Shown here: one piece after another, positions 48,051 to 59,214 of the stretch
How positions within the stretch are numbered: the stretch's first letter is position 1
Layout: the number at the start of each line of letters is the position of its first letter
Assembly: GCA_018389105.1 (NCBI GenBank)
Contig: JACATO010000591.1
Span: 2,342,501-2,406,500, forward strand
Direction of reading: 5' to 3'
Source of the DNA: Nautilus pompilius
Taxonomy: Eukaryota; Mollusca; Cephalopoda; Nautilida; Nautilidae
Length of the DNA: 64,000 bases
The notes under the pieces: model-generated
What the model was told of the DNA's origin: nothing
Database searches by the model: none
Seen by the model: the letters and a program-made list of their open reading frames with translations, nothing else
Made by a program: the position numbers and the translations under genes

Positions 48051-51000
48051 GTACACAAAAGGCCTAACAAAAGAGCGGCAGTCTTAACAGTATTTTTCTT
48101 CAACGTTTTAACATACAATCTAGCCTAATTCAAGGTCGTCAATTAAAGCTATTGCATTTCATTATATTATGAGAACTTGTAAATGTATATATACATGCAT
48201 TGACTTTGTTGCAAATAAATGTGAACTTGTAGGTTTGTATGATTGCATAAGTTAGTAATACTTCACTTAACACCTACATCATACTAGTATTAAACTGTTA
48301 TTTATCAAATTTGTCTTGTCATTAATGCAAATAAATGTGCCCACAATACCATGCTTCCGCACCGTGACTGCACGCGATGTGCCCTGTTTTATAATATTTA
48401 CCATGCCCATTTGAAAACCTAGCTGTAACACTGTAAGATCTGTTTTTGATGGCCATTCTTTGATCTTATAGTGATTTGCATAATCTCGGTGATTCCAAAA
48501 GCACAAGAAGCACGTGTGTGTACATGTAAGCAGGAAACCACATGGTTCTCCTGCGTAGCCTGCTGTGTATACACAGTGCTAAAAAGAACACTCAAAATAT
48601 AAAACATTAGATTTCCATTTATTTCTGTAACTAAAAAATCCCAACATATTGGGTTAATTCTGATTCTAGATTTGAAAACAGAACAGTACACTCGAATTAT
48701 TATAAATGTACTTTTACATTATAAATGTACTTTTACCTCAGTAGCAAATTGGTTATTGTCCAGTGTAATTTATAAATGTATCCTGTTTAAAGTAGTACTC
48801 TTCTCAGCTCTTTTTTCTTGCTCAAAGTTAATTACTAGAGATGACCAAGTAAGAAAGATCATTTCTAAAGATTTGTAGAAAGCAAACCATCTTACCACAT
48901 GAGATTCTTTTAGTTTTAATCACATGTCATTCAAAACTCCTCTATTTGACTCAGTTTGGTATTATGGAAAGAATGTTTAAAATGATAAAAAATTGAAATA
49001 TCTCTATATTTCGAGTATGCCATACTCTGTTGCTTGGCCAGTACAAAATGCCTATTTGTGTGCTATGCATTTATACCACATTTTGTCTTAGTCATTACAG
49101 ATGACACATTTAAGTCAAAATACATTACATTAATTAAATCAATATGCTTATCCTTGACACCAATTTTAAACATTCAAATGGTTTTCTTGAGAATTTCATC
49201 ATCATCATCTACAAACAGGGTCTTGGATTTAAAGTTAGTGGCTTTGGGTATCAATCTGACATTGATGATAAGTTTATTTCTAACAGAGATATCCACTACT
49301 CTCATCAAACATCAATGAATAAACATTACTGCTATCCACTTTCAATTTTAAATTATTTTTAAATCACAGTAGCAAATGAATCCAAAAATTCTTCTGCAGA
49401 CATTCAGACAGGTAAGTTGCATTTTCCTCAAAAAAACATATTTTCAATGTCTCTACATCACTGGAATTTCATAAGTGAGAGGTATTTTAAGGTTGCAAGC
49501 TTCTCTTTACCGAGTCAATACACCTCATGATTAGTGTTTATTTGTGTCAACAGCACTTTCCACCTATTTCCTGAAACATGATTGTTCTATAGCATCAGAT
49601 AAAACATACATACATGATCAGAAGATTTCAGATGATGTGCAAGTGTTGATGTTTTTGAAAATCTGAACAGCCAACTGAATATCAAATAATTTATTTCATG
49701 TTATTCTCTTTTTCAGCATAAGCAAGCTGGTTTTTGTATCTGACATCACTCAATCAGTGACTCCTGATCATTCTCAGAATTTTTCTTGGTATTACAACAA
49801 TTAGTAGTATTTTCACTGCTTTTTTAAACCCTATCTTCCTTCTAGTGATTATGTAGAAAAATAAAAATATAATTCATTTCATGTTCAAAATAGCAAGTAA
49901 CTCATTATGTGCATTATTTGTTCCCAGAATTTTCCATGAAAAAGATGACAGCAACAAAGAAGAAAAAACATGGTAAAGTTTAGTTAAATCTACATTTAAA
50001 AAATTAAAGCACTTAAAAGATGTCAATGGTAAATGAAATTTGAATTCTATAACAAAAGTGACCACAAACCTAAATCCATATGTAAGTAAATTCAACCAGG
50101 ATGTTCAATGCACCTGTTGTAGTCCTCAAGACTCATTGCACCATTTTAATAAATAGGGAAGGAGTAGGTCAGTGATGTGATGGTGTGGCCTAGATTGATC
50201 CCTGGGAGACAACAATACACAATCCATATCAGTATGACGAATAGTTAATTCTTTTCTCCATCAGCTACATCCATTCAAGCTACTCTTCAATACAATTACT
50301 GCACCATCACAAGGCCTGTAGTAAACTTGCTATGACTGCCTATCCTTCATCACTTAATCAGCAAAACCAGTCTAATCATTCACACCAGAATAGTAAAAAT
50401 TAATGAAAATTTGTTCTTCATTAAGTGAGAACTAAAACATGCCAATGGCAAGAGAGGGACACCACAGAAACAGAAACAAGCAATAACAAAGGAAAGAAAC
50501 ACATAGCCTAAATATAATAAACTTTAACCAAAGATTTCTGATCCCTTTGTCCGCAGTTGTCTGCAGCTGAGTGATCACTAGACAAAACTACCATGATGTT
50601 AGAAAATCTATCTATAACTTCTGATTACCACATATGACTGCATTAATAAAAATGATCTGACTCCACTTGGTGAGAATTCTGATTTATTTTACTTTCCATG
50701 TTCAACATATTATTACCATTAGCAAGCAAAACTTTTTTGCAAGTGATAAATGAAAATTCATATATTATCCACTTAAATGGTGTTAACCCTTCACCTTAAC
50801 ATTTTTTTATGGTTTGTCTTAATTTGTAGATAAGCATTTTCCAACTATGTACAGATTTTCAATAGCTGAAATTAATGAATTAGTTTATCATCAAAGACCC
50901 AAGTTAATGACTAACAAGAAAGCAGCTGGTATCAAGAGCTCAGAATATATATTGTATGAGGAAGAAACATTTTTTCACAATAGCGTTTTTTTCATATGGT

Positions 51001-51422
51001 GTCAAGCAAATACAAATTGAATTATTTGATCACAAGAATTTCAAACATCTTGGCTCAGATGCTGGAGGATTTACATATATCTCCATGACATAAAACCAAA
51101 ACATATAGCAAACTGCATAGTAAAAATTATATAGTACAATACTAGTGGTGTCAAGTCCATATTTCAAAACAGTCAAAACCCGATCAGCAATTAGAAAGAC
51201 AATTCAGATATTGCTTGGACTTAACCAATGATAAAAACAGATCAATAGATCACAATATGCATTAAAAAGAAAAATTAACTATATATGAAGCATTGTTATC
51301 ACTGTTGGAAAGGAAGAAGAAAATAAACAATGGAAATAAAGTATAAAATTTTTTTCATCAAACTCAAGTTAAGCAAAACATGAGATTAAATTTTCCATCT
51401 ACTAAGAAAGCTTTAAAAGAGT

Positions 51423-51454
<32 letters not shown>

Positions 51455-51875
51455 TTACTTGGTAGCAGAATGGGAATCAATCACACTTTTTTCCATGCTT
51501 ATAAACTGTATTTAGACTGATAGAAAAATAATTTTTAGAAAACCAAAAACATGGAAGCCAAATTTCCGCTTAACATCTTTTAAGAGACTTGGCAGCAGAC
51601 TGAAAATGTAGGAATATGTTTAAACATCTTCAGGCTAATGTCAGGTAAATATTCTATGCTTTTTCCTCTAACCCTACAAAAATGAAAGTAAAATTTATCT
51701 ATTTTTAGAAAATGTAAATAAACCTAGTAACCTATGTGCTAAATGTAACCTAGTATGTATAACTGCATTATCATTTAGCTACTTAGGATAAAATAACCAG
51801 TGAAAATCTCGCTATACCTGTACATCATGAAACCTGAACAACATGGTAAGTATGTAAACAAACATGACTATTTAC
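48051..51875. other. AT-rich intronic stretch
   Basis: No exon or transposase recognised. It contains a 19-base direct duplication at 48699-48736 (attataaatgtacttttac twice) and a compound AC/AT microsatellite at 51422-51455. Confidence 0.4.
51422..51455. repeat. compound AC/AT microsatellite
   Basis: About nine AC units followed by about eight AT units, in the intron just downstream of the candidate first exon. Confidence 0.9.
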
Positions 51876-52053
51876 CTTTGCATTGAATGTAAACAACTTG
51901 ACATTTGCAATCTTTGCAGTCTGGATGGCTGTGGCTGAAACACCCAGGTACTGGTGGTGGTGATGGAGGATGAGAAGTTATCATGGTCCTTTCTTCACTG
52001 AGCTTATGTTTGGAGCTTTCATTGTGTATTAAAACCATGTTGCCTCCTTTCAT
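51876..52053 (-). CDS. candidate alternative first coding exon of MAGI (or of an unrelated minus-strand transcript)
   Basis: A minus-strand open frame begins at 52053 (ATGAAAGG) with a second Met at 52038 in better context (A at -3, G at +4). It ends at AAAG/gtaaat. A TAA lies in frame 18 bases before the first ATG, and there is no pyrimidine-rich acceptor just upstream, so a first coding exon is more likely than an internal one. The peptide contains a proline-rich stretch (SHPPSPPPVPG) and a Cys/His cluster (CFSHSHPDCKDCKCQ). It ends with a single G, the phase needed by the WW2 exon at 11478, giving ...QCK-E-LPFGW. Phase agreement alone occurs by chance about one time in three. I do not recognise the peptide. 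If real, it would make a MAGI isoform without the PDZ0, guanylate kinase and WW1 parts. Confidence 0.35.
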
Positions 52054-53260
52054 AATATGCTGCTTGTTTTACTTGTGCCACAAGCAGTTCTGTCATCACG
52101 CTGTAAAAGTTTTCCACTCAAAGGATTTCACCTTTGAAATTCTAATAATTTATAAAAATAAATGGCTAAAATATTTCCATTCTTTATACATGTAGATAGA
52201 CAACAGCTGACTGTAGCCTCTGCTGATATTCAAAGTATCCCTGCCAGTTAAATCAACCCAGGAAGGAGGAGGGGAGATTAAATGTCACCAACAAAAAGTG
52301 TGGGGAGTGGGTAAAGCTATCATAGACTCTTCTCAGACAAAGCTATTTCTGCATGTGGAGCTAGCTACCCAGCACAGCCCTTCCTGCTTATTTCAGGCTT
52401 TATCTGTCAACAGAACAATTTTCTTCAGGCCACCATAGCCTATAAACCATCTCAAGGCTATGTCCCTTCAGCCAGGTTGCACTTTGGGAGACCCTATAAT
52501 TGGTTTTGATAGAGCAGGCCTGAGGGAGACACCCCTATGCTAGAGGTTGGGGGGGGGGGAATGAGGATCATAGATCAAACAGACAGCTGCCCTCTACAAT
52601 GGTCACTTGTCAGGTTGGTCAAAGACACAATCCAGGTGACCAATGTGAAAACTGCTGGTTAGGTTAAGATTCTATTAGGCTCATACTATTTAACAAGATA
52701 GCAAATGGCTTAGAATGAAACAACAGCAGTTTTTTTTTTTTTTTTTGTTAACTAACTGTGTTATTACAACATAAACAGAAAATAACAACTTGGTTTCATC
52801 TGTGGACAGAGGTGCTAAAGTTCCCCCCACCCCCCCAGGGCAGAGACAAGGCAAGTAAGGCTGAAAGGAAAGCCAGCAGATTAGTGAGTCCTCTCAGTAA
52901 AGGAACACTGTGTTTAGGGAAGAAACATTGTGATTCCTTGTTACTAGAGACACAGCTATGTGTAATAGACTTTCCCAGACATGGACAGCCAGAGAAACAG
53001 ATAATTTTGGGTGTTGGCTAAGGGGCCCTGAATGACAGCCTCACTTCCAAGAAAGCTGTCCAGCAGTGTTGCTGTTGTTGTTCCAACCCACTCAGCAATG
53101 CCGTTTTAGGATAAAGATACACCCATGAAAACCTCCTCCTATAACAAGTTTTATACTGGAAGAACCCAGCTACCACATAAAAAAAAAAAAAAAATCCTTG
53201 GCTACTATTGAGCTGCAAACAGATGCTTCTTAGCACTGGTCCCCCCCCACCACCAATTTG
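52054..53260 (-). promoter_or_regulatory. GC-richer region upstream of the candidate first exon
   Basis: This sequence is less AT-rich than its surroundings, with G and C runs (a G run near 52549-52559, C runs near 52825 and 53240) and few TA dinucleotides. It lies immediately 5' of the candidate exon at 52053 on the minus strand, where a promoter and 5' UTR would be. No TATA or initiator motif can be assigned with confidence. Frames here on both strands look incidental. Confidence 0.25.
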
Positions 53261-54839
53261 CTTCTAATTTCTAATTGCTTTTGCACAGGCTGAAAACTAA
53301 ATAGCCTGATTGTTATACAACTCTGGTAAATCCTACTTGGTAAAACATAATTTCTTAATCAGCCAACCATGAGTACCAAAATATCTGATCCCTATAACCT
53401 TTTAATTAAAAAAAAAAAAAAGTCCCATCACAAAGTTCTTTTATTATCTCAAGCTACCTCAATTTTAACCCCTCCTCTACCCTATTCTATGTTAGAAAGA
53501 ACAGAAAACCGCACAGTGAAATGCCCTCAAATAAGTTAAATAAACTTGTCATTCAACTTTAACTAGATGCAGTGTTGTTAGATAGCACAGATATAATCCT
53601 TCAGCAAAGATTCCATTAGGATGATCAATATTTCTTTTCATATGCAATTGCAGCTATAGCTAACCTAGCACAAATATTTATTGTTCACTGGCTAACCATT
53701 CAAAACCCTTCCGAACAGAAGCAAAGAAGAAAAAGAGATAGATAGATGTTGAAGCAGTATCTGGTTAAATTAAGAGAAATAATAGTAAAAGCCATCTAGG
53801 GTATGGCAGTTAGCTACTGCCTTTTCTCCTGACTCTTGATTTTCTCCACCACTAAAACACAGGAAAAGGTTATAAAGGAACACCGAAAAACAATCATAAA
53901 AATGGATCTCATTCTAATACAATAAGCTAGCTATTAACAGCTATAGCCTGTAATTCTAACTAATTAGCCTGTCAGAAATAGCAATAAATTCCCATTACAT
54001 AGAAATTTCCATCTTTTCTGTGGCATATAAAAACACATTTTCTTTTTTAATTATTAGTCTATTACCATATCACCACAACTGTAAACTCCTTTACCAAAAC
54101 ACACTCTTTATTTATGATTCACAAATAAAAATGGACATCCCTAGTAGTTCATTAGAAGCTTAATTTATTATTTCTGGTTGTTCATGAACTGGCCATAAAT
54201 AATTTGAAATAATTGGGAATTCTACCTGAATATCAACATGTCATATATGCATTTCTTTCTTTCCAAGTGTCAAAGAAACACTTTGGAAACTAATATATAT
54301 ATATTAAAATTGGGATTTCGGTGCAGCATTCATAAAGGAATAACAAAATTTATACCCCTACAGCCTTTACCTATTTCATCCATTTGTACTGCATTGTTCT
54401 CCCTTAACCCTAAAATGTAACTCTTACTCCATCCTTGCAGCTAATCAAATAATAAAAGCTATTTTGCTTGTTTCTATTCTAAATTCTATTTTTTCTTTAT
54501 TTCAGTTAAATCAAGATGTCTTCATGCTTCCCTAAAAAGTGTACTTGAAATGTGGGTATGGCTGGTGACCCTGGACTGATGAACCACCCTGAAATGGTTT
54601 CTTCACTCTTCTTCACCCTCCAGACATGTGGGTTCCTCCCACATCTAAAAAGAAAAGTTCTAATGACGATTACTATTTGAATATTGTGCACAAGTGAAAA
54701 ATATACAACATTATCAAATATTTAACTGGTATCTTTTATAAAATAACATCCAAATCACCAGCTTGTGCCTTATTTTTACTGGCCCAACTCTATTATAAGA
54801 AAATATTTCTATTTCCAAAATCTAGAATTAACCATCACA
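53261..54839. other. AT-rich flank or intron
   Basis: Nothing recognised. A minus-strand frame at 54691-54506 lies in a patch of mixed composition but matches no family I know. Confidence 0.4.
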
Positions 54840-55049
54840 CAGTAAAACCTTGATTTAACAGATCCCATTCAAAGGACGCTGTCTGGTCTCCTGACAAAAG
54901 TCCACGTTGAGCTGGCTGTGTGAAAATTTTTTTGCTTGGGTGTCTTTTGCACATGGATATATAAGCATCCGAATTTAACGGGCTCCCAACACTAACGGAC
55001 ACCCCTCACCACTTCCTCCTTATTAGTCCATTAAATCGAGGTTTTACTG
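54840..55049. mobile_element. pogo/Tigger-type MITE
   Basis: A 210-bp non-coding element bounded by inverted ends: cagtaaaaccttgatttaac at 54840 and its counterpart ttaaatcgaggttttactg ending at 55049. They match in 18 of 19 paired positions. TA follows on the right (55050-55051); the left dinucleotide is CA, probably a mutated TA. The ends resemble those of the Tigger element at 638-1714 (CAG-A-AA-CCT-C/G-A-TTAA pattern). There is no coding capacity, so mobilisation would need a transposase encoded elsewhere. Confidence 0.85.
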
Positions 55050-56449
55050 TACTTATGATTTTCTAAAAATAAATAGTTCTAGTGGGGATTTACAGTAAGT
55101 TCGTTCCTAAGTAGCAAGTTAGAATTCTGGAAGACTTTGGATCATGGAAATTATCTGGGACTGACACTTATGAATCAGACATCACACATGACGACTTGTG
55201 GTTTACATTTTATATTTTAGTATAGTAAAAGCAACAATCCTTTTTATTCTAAAATTTGTTACATTTCCAAAATCCTTCCAGAATGCAAACAATTTTTTTT
55301 TGAAAAAATTTAAGATCGCCGATAGAAATTCTATTACTACAGCAAGTAATGTTTTGTAAATATCTGGAAGATTCAAATATTTATTCATATATTAGTGTGA
55401 AATTTGAGAATCTAGTGTTGATGGAAAAATCATCTACAACCTGAAATAGAACCTCTGCTCGGGTTCTCTAATGTTACTTTCCCCCTTATTCTATAAATGT
55501 TTAATGGTCAATATACTTTTAAAGTGCTGTTAAAGCACTTGGCAAACCCACACCTTCCACTTATGTTGTCTTGTTTTATGAGAGAAGGGTGGCTTACATT
55601 TATTTTGACCTTCAAAACTTCTAAATAAGCCAGCATCCGTTAGCTAAAACATAAATGTACCATCAAACATCAGCCAGCATCCGTTAGCTAACACGCTATA
55701 TCATCAAACATCTGAAGTAATAACAGAAGACTGCAGCTAAGAAAGAAATTGCACCTGTTCTCTATCCTCAATAGCCAGACAACTATTGGTAGACTTGATT
55801 GCTTTCAGTAATTCCCAGCAAATTAAACAAACTGGATCTCAAGAGCTAAAAACAGTCACCATGATAAACAATAGTAAAAACTAACTTCATTTGGCCCAAT
55901 GTTAACCTTAACATCTCCATACAAGGCTAAATGGAATAAACATAGCAGCCACATTGCCTGTCTCACTTGGTCAGGCAATGACAAGTCTGAAATACTCAGC
56001 TTGCCTATCTCAAAATGATTACAGGTTATCATCTTGGTGTAGTTCCACAGAACAATTTAGGATACTGTGCACATCATAAATGCAGATAGATACATATGAA
56101 AGAATTTTCCCTGGTCAGCATAGTTGGTTTGAATGGCTACTTAGTACTGGATATGGCTCCATTTAATAACAATCTCTATTCATCGTCCATTCTCTCTCTC
56201 TCTCTCATTCAAGTGCTGTCATCTTACATTCTCACAGCATAGGTTGGTAAAATTTAACCCATGCCTGCACAATTAATTCAAAATAGTGGTAGCTATAAAT
56301 ATTATGCCAGAAAAGACAGAAACAGTACAAATTAAAAGAGCAGAAATTTCTCTGACGAAAACTGTTATTTTGAGTTATCAGATTGCATCAAAATTTCTCC
56401 AAAAATCACAATGGTAGCCAAAATCATTGTATCTCCAAAATCTACAGAG
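55050..56449. other. AT-rich flank or intron
   Basis: No gene recognised. A 44-base tandem duplication lies at 55629-55714 (listed separately) and a TC run at 56191-56207. Confidence 0.4.
55629..55714. repeat. 44-bp tandem duplication
   Basis: Two adjacent copies start with gccagcatccgttagctaa at 55629 and 55673 and both end in catcaaacatc. The middle parts differ by a handful of changes. Confidence 0.85.
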
Positions 56450-56451
56450 TA

Positions 56452-57542
56452 CTGTGCAAAAGTCTTAGACCGCCTTGCTACAACATTAATGCTTGTTTTA
56501 TTTCCTTTCAGAATAACTGAATAATAAAAATAGCAAAGATATTGATTGCCAATAAACATAAAATAATATTTCTCCATGAACAATGTAAAACAAAACACAA
56601 AATTAGCAGTATTACCAAAATTTCAAGATATGCCATTCAAAAAAATTATCAATAAATCTAAAGATATTGATTCTGTTTCTGAAAGGAAAGGGTGTGGACA
56701 ACCCAAAAAACAATCTAAAGATTAGGAATACCTGAAAATGACTTCAGTGAGAGATAGAGGGACAAGGAGATAAACCAAGATCTGTCAGAAACCGCAGAGG
56801 TTCAGGTTCATGATTCTAAAGTAGGAAGATCTTTATAATGAAGTTGACTTAAAGGATAGGTTGCAGTGAAGAAACCCTTTTTATGTGAAGAGAATAAGGC
56901 TAAGCAACTAAAATATGCCACCCCACACCAAAACTGGACTCAAGACCAATGGAAAAAGTCCTTTGGTCAGATGAACCAAATTTGAAATTTCTGGGTCTAA
57001 GAGAATGTAAATTATAAGGAAAAGAGTTTCAGAAGAGCATAAAGAAATGTATCTGCAGCCTACAGTAAAGCATGGTTGCAGTTCTATTCAGGTTTTGGGA
57101 TGTATCTTGGCCTTAGTTTTTAGAGATTTAGTAAGAATAGAAGAAAATATGAATGCAGCCAGATACAAGCAGATTCTTATTCACATACTATTCCTTCAGT
57201 ATTCATCTTTCAACATGACAACAGAAACAAACATGACCAAGGTTGTCAAAACATACAAACACAGAAAATAGAATATGGAGTGGCATCCACAAAACTCTGA
57301 CCTTAATATTATTGACCAGGTTTTGGACCACTTGGAGAGAATTTTTTAAAAACAAACAGCAGCCAAAATCCAAGGATGAACTCTGGGAAGTGCTTCTAGA
57401 TGCATAGGACAACATTTGAGCTGATATTATTTTAAAATTACAAGTCTCCCAGGATGTATTCAGGAAGAATGAAATAAAAGGGTGAACACTAAATATAAGT
57501 ATACATAATTTTTATTTCATTTTCATCTTGACTGCTGTACAA
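56452..57542 (+). mobile_element. Tc1-type transposon, degenerate
   Basis: The left end is ctgtgcaaaagtcttagac at 56452 with TA before it. The right end (cttgactgctgtacaa, ending at 57542, TA after it) is a diverged inverted copy with about 11 of 15 positions shared. Length is 1.09 kb. The plus strand carries a Tc1 transposase in several frames. Confidence 0.78.
56640..57480 (+). pseudogene. Tc1 transposase, decayed
   Basis: Tc1 blocks are visible in order. WSDEPN (first catalytic Asp, about 56970) is followed by VSEEHKEMYLQPTVKHG, then LVRIEENMNAARYKQILIH (57126-57182). Next is FQHDNRNKHD (second Asp, about 57210), then SDLNIIDQVLDHLE (about 57297-57338), and a degenerate tail near 57440-57480. 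In the third catalytic position, where Tc1 has Glu (NPIEQVW), this copy has Asp (NIIDQVL). Stops and frame changes are numerous, so the copy is inactive. Confidence 0.83.
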
Positions 57543-57589
57543 TATTCATCGGCATATAAATCTATACTTTTTTCTGCAAGGGCCTGACC

Positions 57590-58210
57590 ATTGACTTATA
57601 CTCCACTCTGACTTATATATGGATGAAATCATGATTCTGTAAACATAGGAAACCTTGAGTATCATGGGTAAATTTATGTACAATTGTACATGCGTGTGGA
57701 TGCATACTGACTCAGATTCAGTTACCTCCCTTAGATCTTTTGTTTGACTTGGGAGGTCCACGTTGTCTTCGGTCTACTCTGAAGACAATTTGTAAACAAA
57801 CATGGTTTTTATATCCCTACATGAACAAACAAATAATGCAGTCTAAATGGTTATACTGCTATACTCACCAATTTTTAAGAACTATTTCTAAGGGTTTACA
57901 TAATTTGTAACACCATATATGTGATTAAACTTTTTATTTGATAGGAAAAAATCATATCAAACTGTGTTTCATACAAATTGAAGCTTCTATATTTCATCTT
58001 CATTCTCTTTCTTTCGCCTAAAACTCTTCCCCAAATCTCTCGCTTTGATGTTATCCACCACCACTGTTTTATAACCCTGACAGAAATTTTATACTGTTAT
58101 TACTGTACAAAAGTACAATCGTACTATTGACTTATGCACCACTTTGACTCATATGTGAATGAAGGCTTGGAAAACTGGAAAATCGACCTAATTGACTTAT
58201 ACCCCACACC
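57590..58210 (-). repeat. possible decayed transposon with internal direct repeats
   Basis: A 37-base word beginning attgacttat occurs at 57590-57626 and again at 58126-58162, with 31 of 37 positions identical. A shorter copy (attgacttatacccc) lies at 58191. Between them the minus strand has two protein-like patches, FRVDRRQRGPPKSNKRSKGG (near 57780-57720) and VVVDNIKARDLGKSFRRKKE then NEDEI-stop (about 58065-57985). Such GACTTATAC words occur at ends of some CENP-B-type elements as I recall them. The family is not established. Confidence 0.3.
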
Positions 58211-59044
58211 TTCTTATAACCTAAAAAATATAGTAACTATACTGCGACTAACACAATGTTCAAGAATTTATTTTACTTTTGATTTACCATTTGTGCATAA
58301 TAAAAACTGCTGGCACATCCTATTAGAATATAACTTCCAAAAAACAAAACTTACTGCAAAATTTATCAGAGATTTTCACACTAAAATATAAAAACTATCT
58401 TCCAAATGCATTTTTCTGTATACTTTTTAATATTTTACACCTAAAACAACAAAATTTTATAAATTTTTAAAACTTCTTTCCAAGGTAGCTTTGTGTGTGT
58501 ACCAAATTAATAAGTTTAATCTGGTTAAAAGTATTTCTAGTTCAAACTAAAGTAATCCAAGTGTTTCTTTGAAGAAACATGGAGAAAGACTATCTCTTTC
58601 TTCCCACACTTATTTGCTATTTACAAATTTTTTTGAAGCACAAACACAAACAGCAATAAAACACAAATCTACTCAGCATATGAAATTACTAAATAAAAAC
58701 AATATTCTTCAGTGTCCTTAGTAATCAGTTGTTGTAGAAGAATTAAACCTAAAGAGTACCTTAAATTATTTGAAATTAAAATGACTAAATAAGTTCAAAA
58801 AATCTTCAACAAAAACAAACAAAGAATAAGAATTGAAAAGGTTTGTTAATAACAGTGTTTGACTTGCAAAAGGAGTTAAATGTTATGTATCCAAAATCTT
58901 ACACTTTAGTGATCAGTTAACATTTTTTAAAAAATGCTCTTTGAAGATTTGTAATATATAAAGATTATACTCATGTTGCTGTTTTTTCCTAGTCAAATAA
59001 GATGCTAAGATAAAGAGAAATACTCTTCTTTAACAAATTATTCG
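58211..59044. other. AT-rich stretch without recognised features
   Basis: No exon, repeat family or RNA gene seen. Confidence 0.4.
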
Positions 59045-59214
59045 AAGCTAAGGTAAAATTTCCGTTGTCTTGTAATGGATGAAACAGTTTGTTGCGGACC
59101 ATCTAGAAGTTTTGCACCAGTCTCTTTTTTCATTTATATTAAAGGATGCCCTGAGGGAAAAGGCAGAAACCTACCACATGAATAACTCGACTACTCTACC
59201 CCTGAGCCAAACCT
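59045..59214 (-). mobile_element. tRNA-derived SINE
   Basis: The minus strand from 59214 starts ggtttggctcaggggtagag, with a good A box (TGGCTCAGGGGTAGAG, 59209-59194). A degenerate B box (gtaggtttctgcc, about 59175-59163) follows at normal tRNA spacing. The body then runs to a 3' part with atggtccgcaacaaactgtt then tcatccattacaag (about 59100-59067). It cannot be a working tRNA gene because the arms do not pair and the B box is mutated. I found no convincing target duplication, so the limits are approximate. It differs from the SINE at 36314-36600. Confidence 0.6.

Noticed and set aside
11479-51875. Search for the MAGI WW1 exon (WLDPR block) on the minus strand
   Set aside because: No matching sequence was found by eye. 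Absence is provisional because a short exon can be missed.
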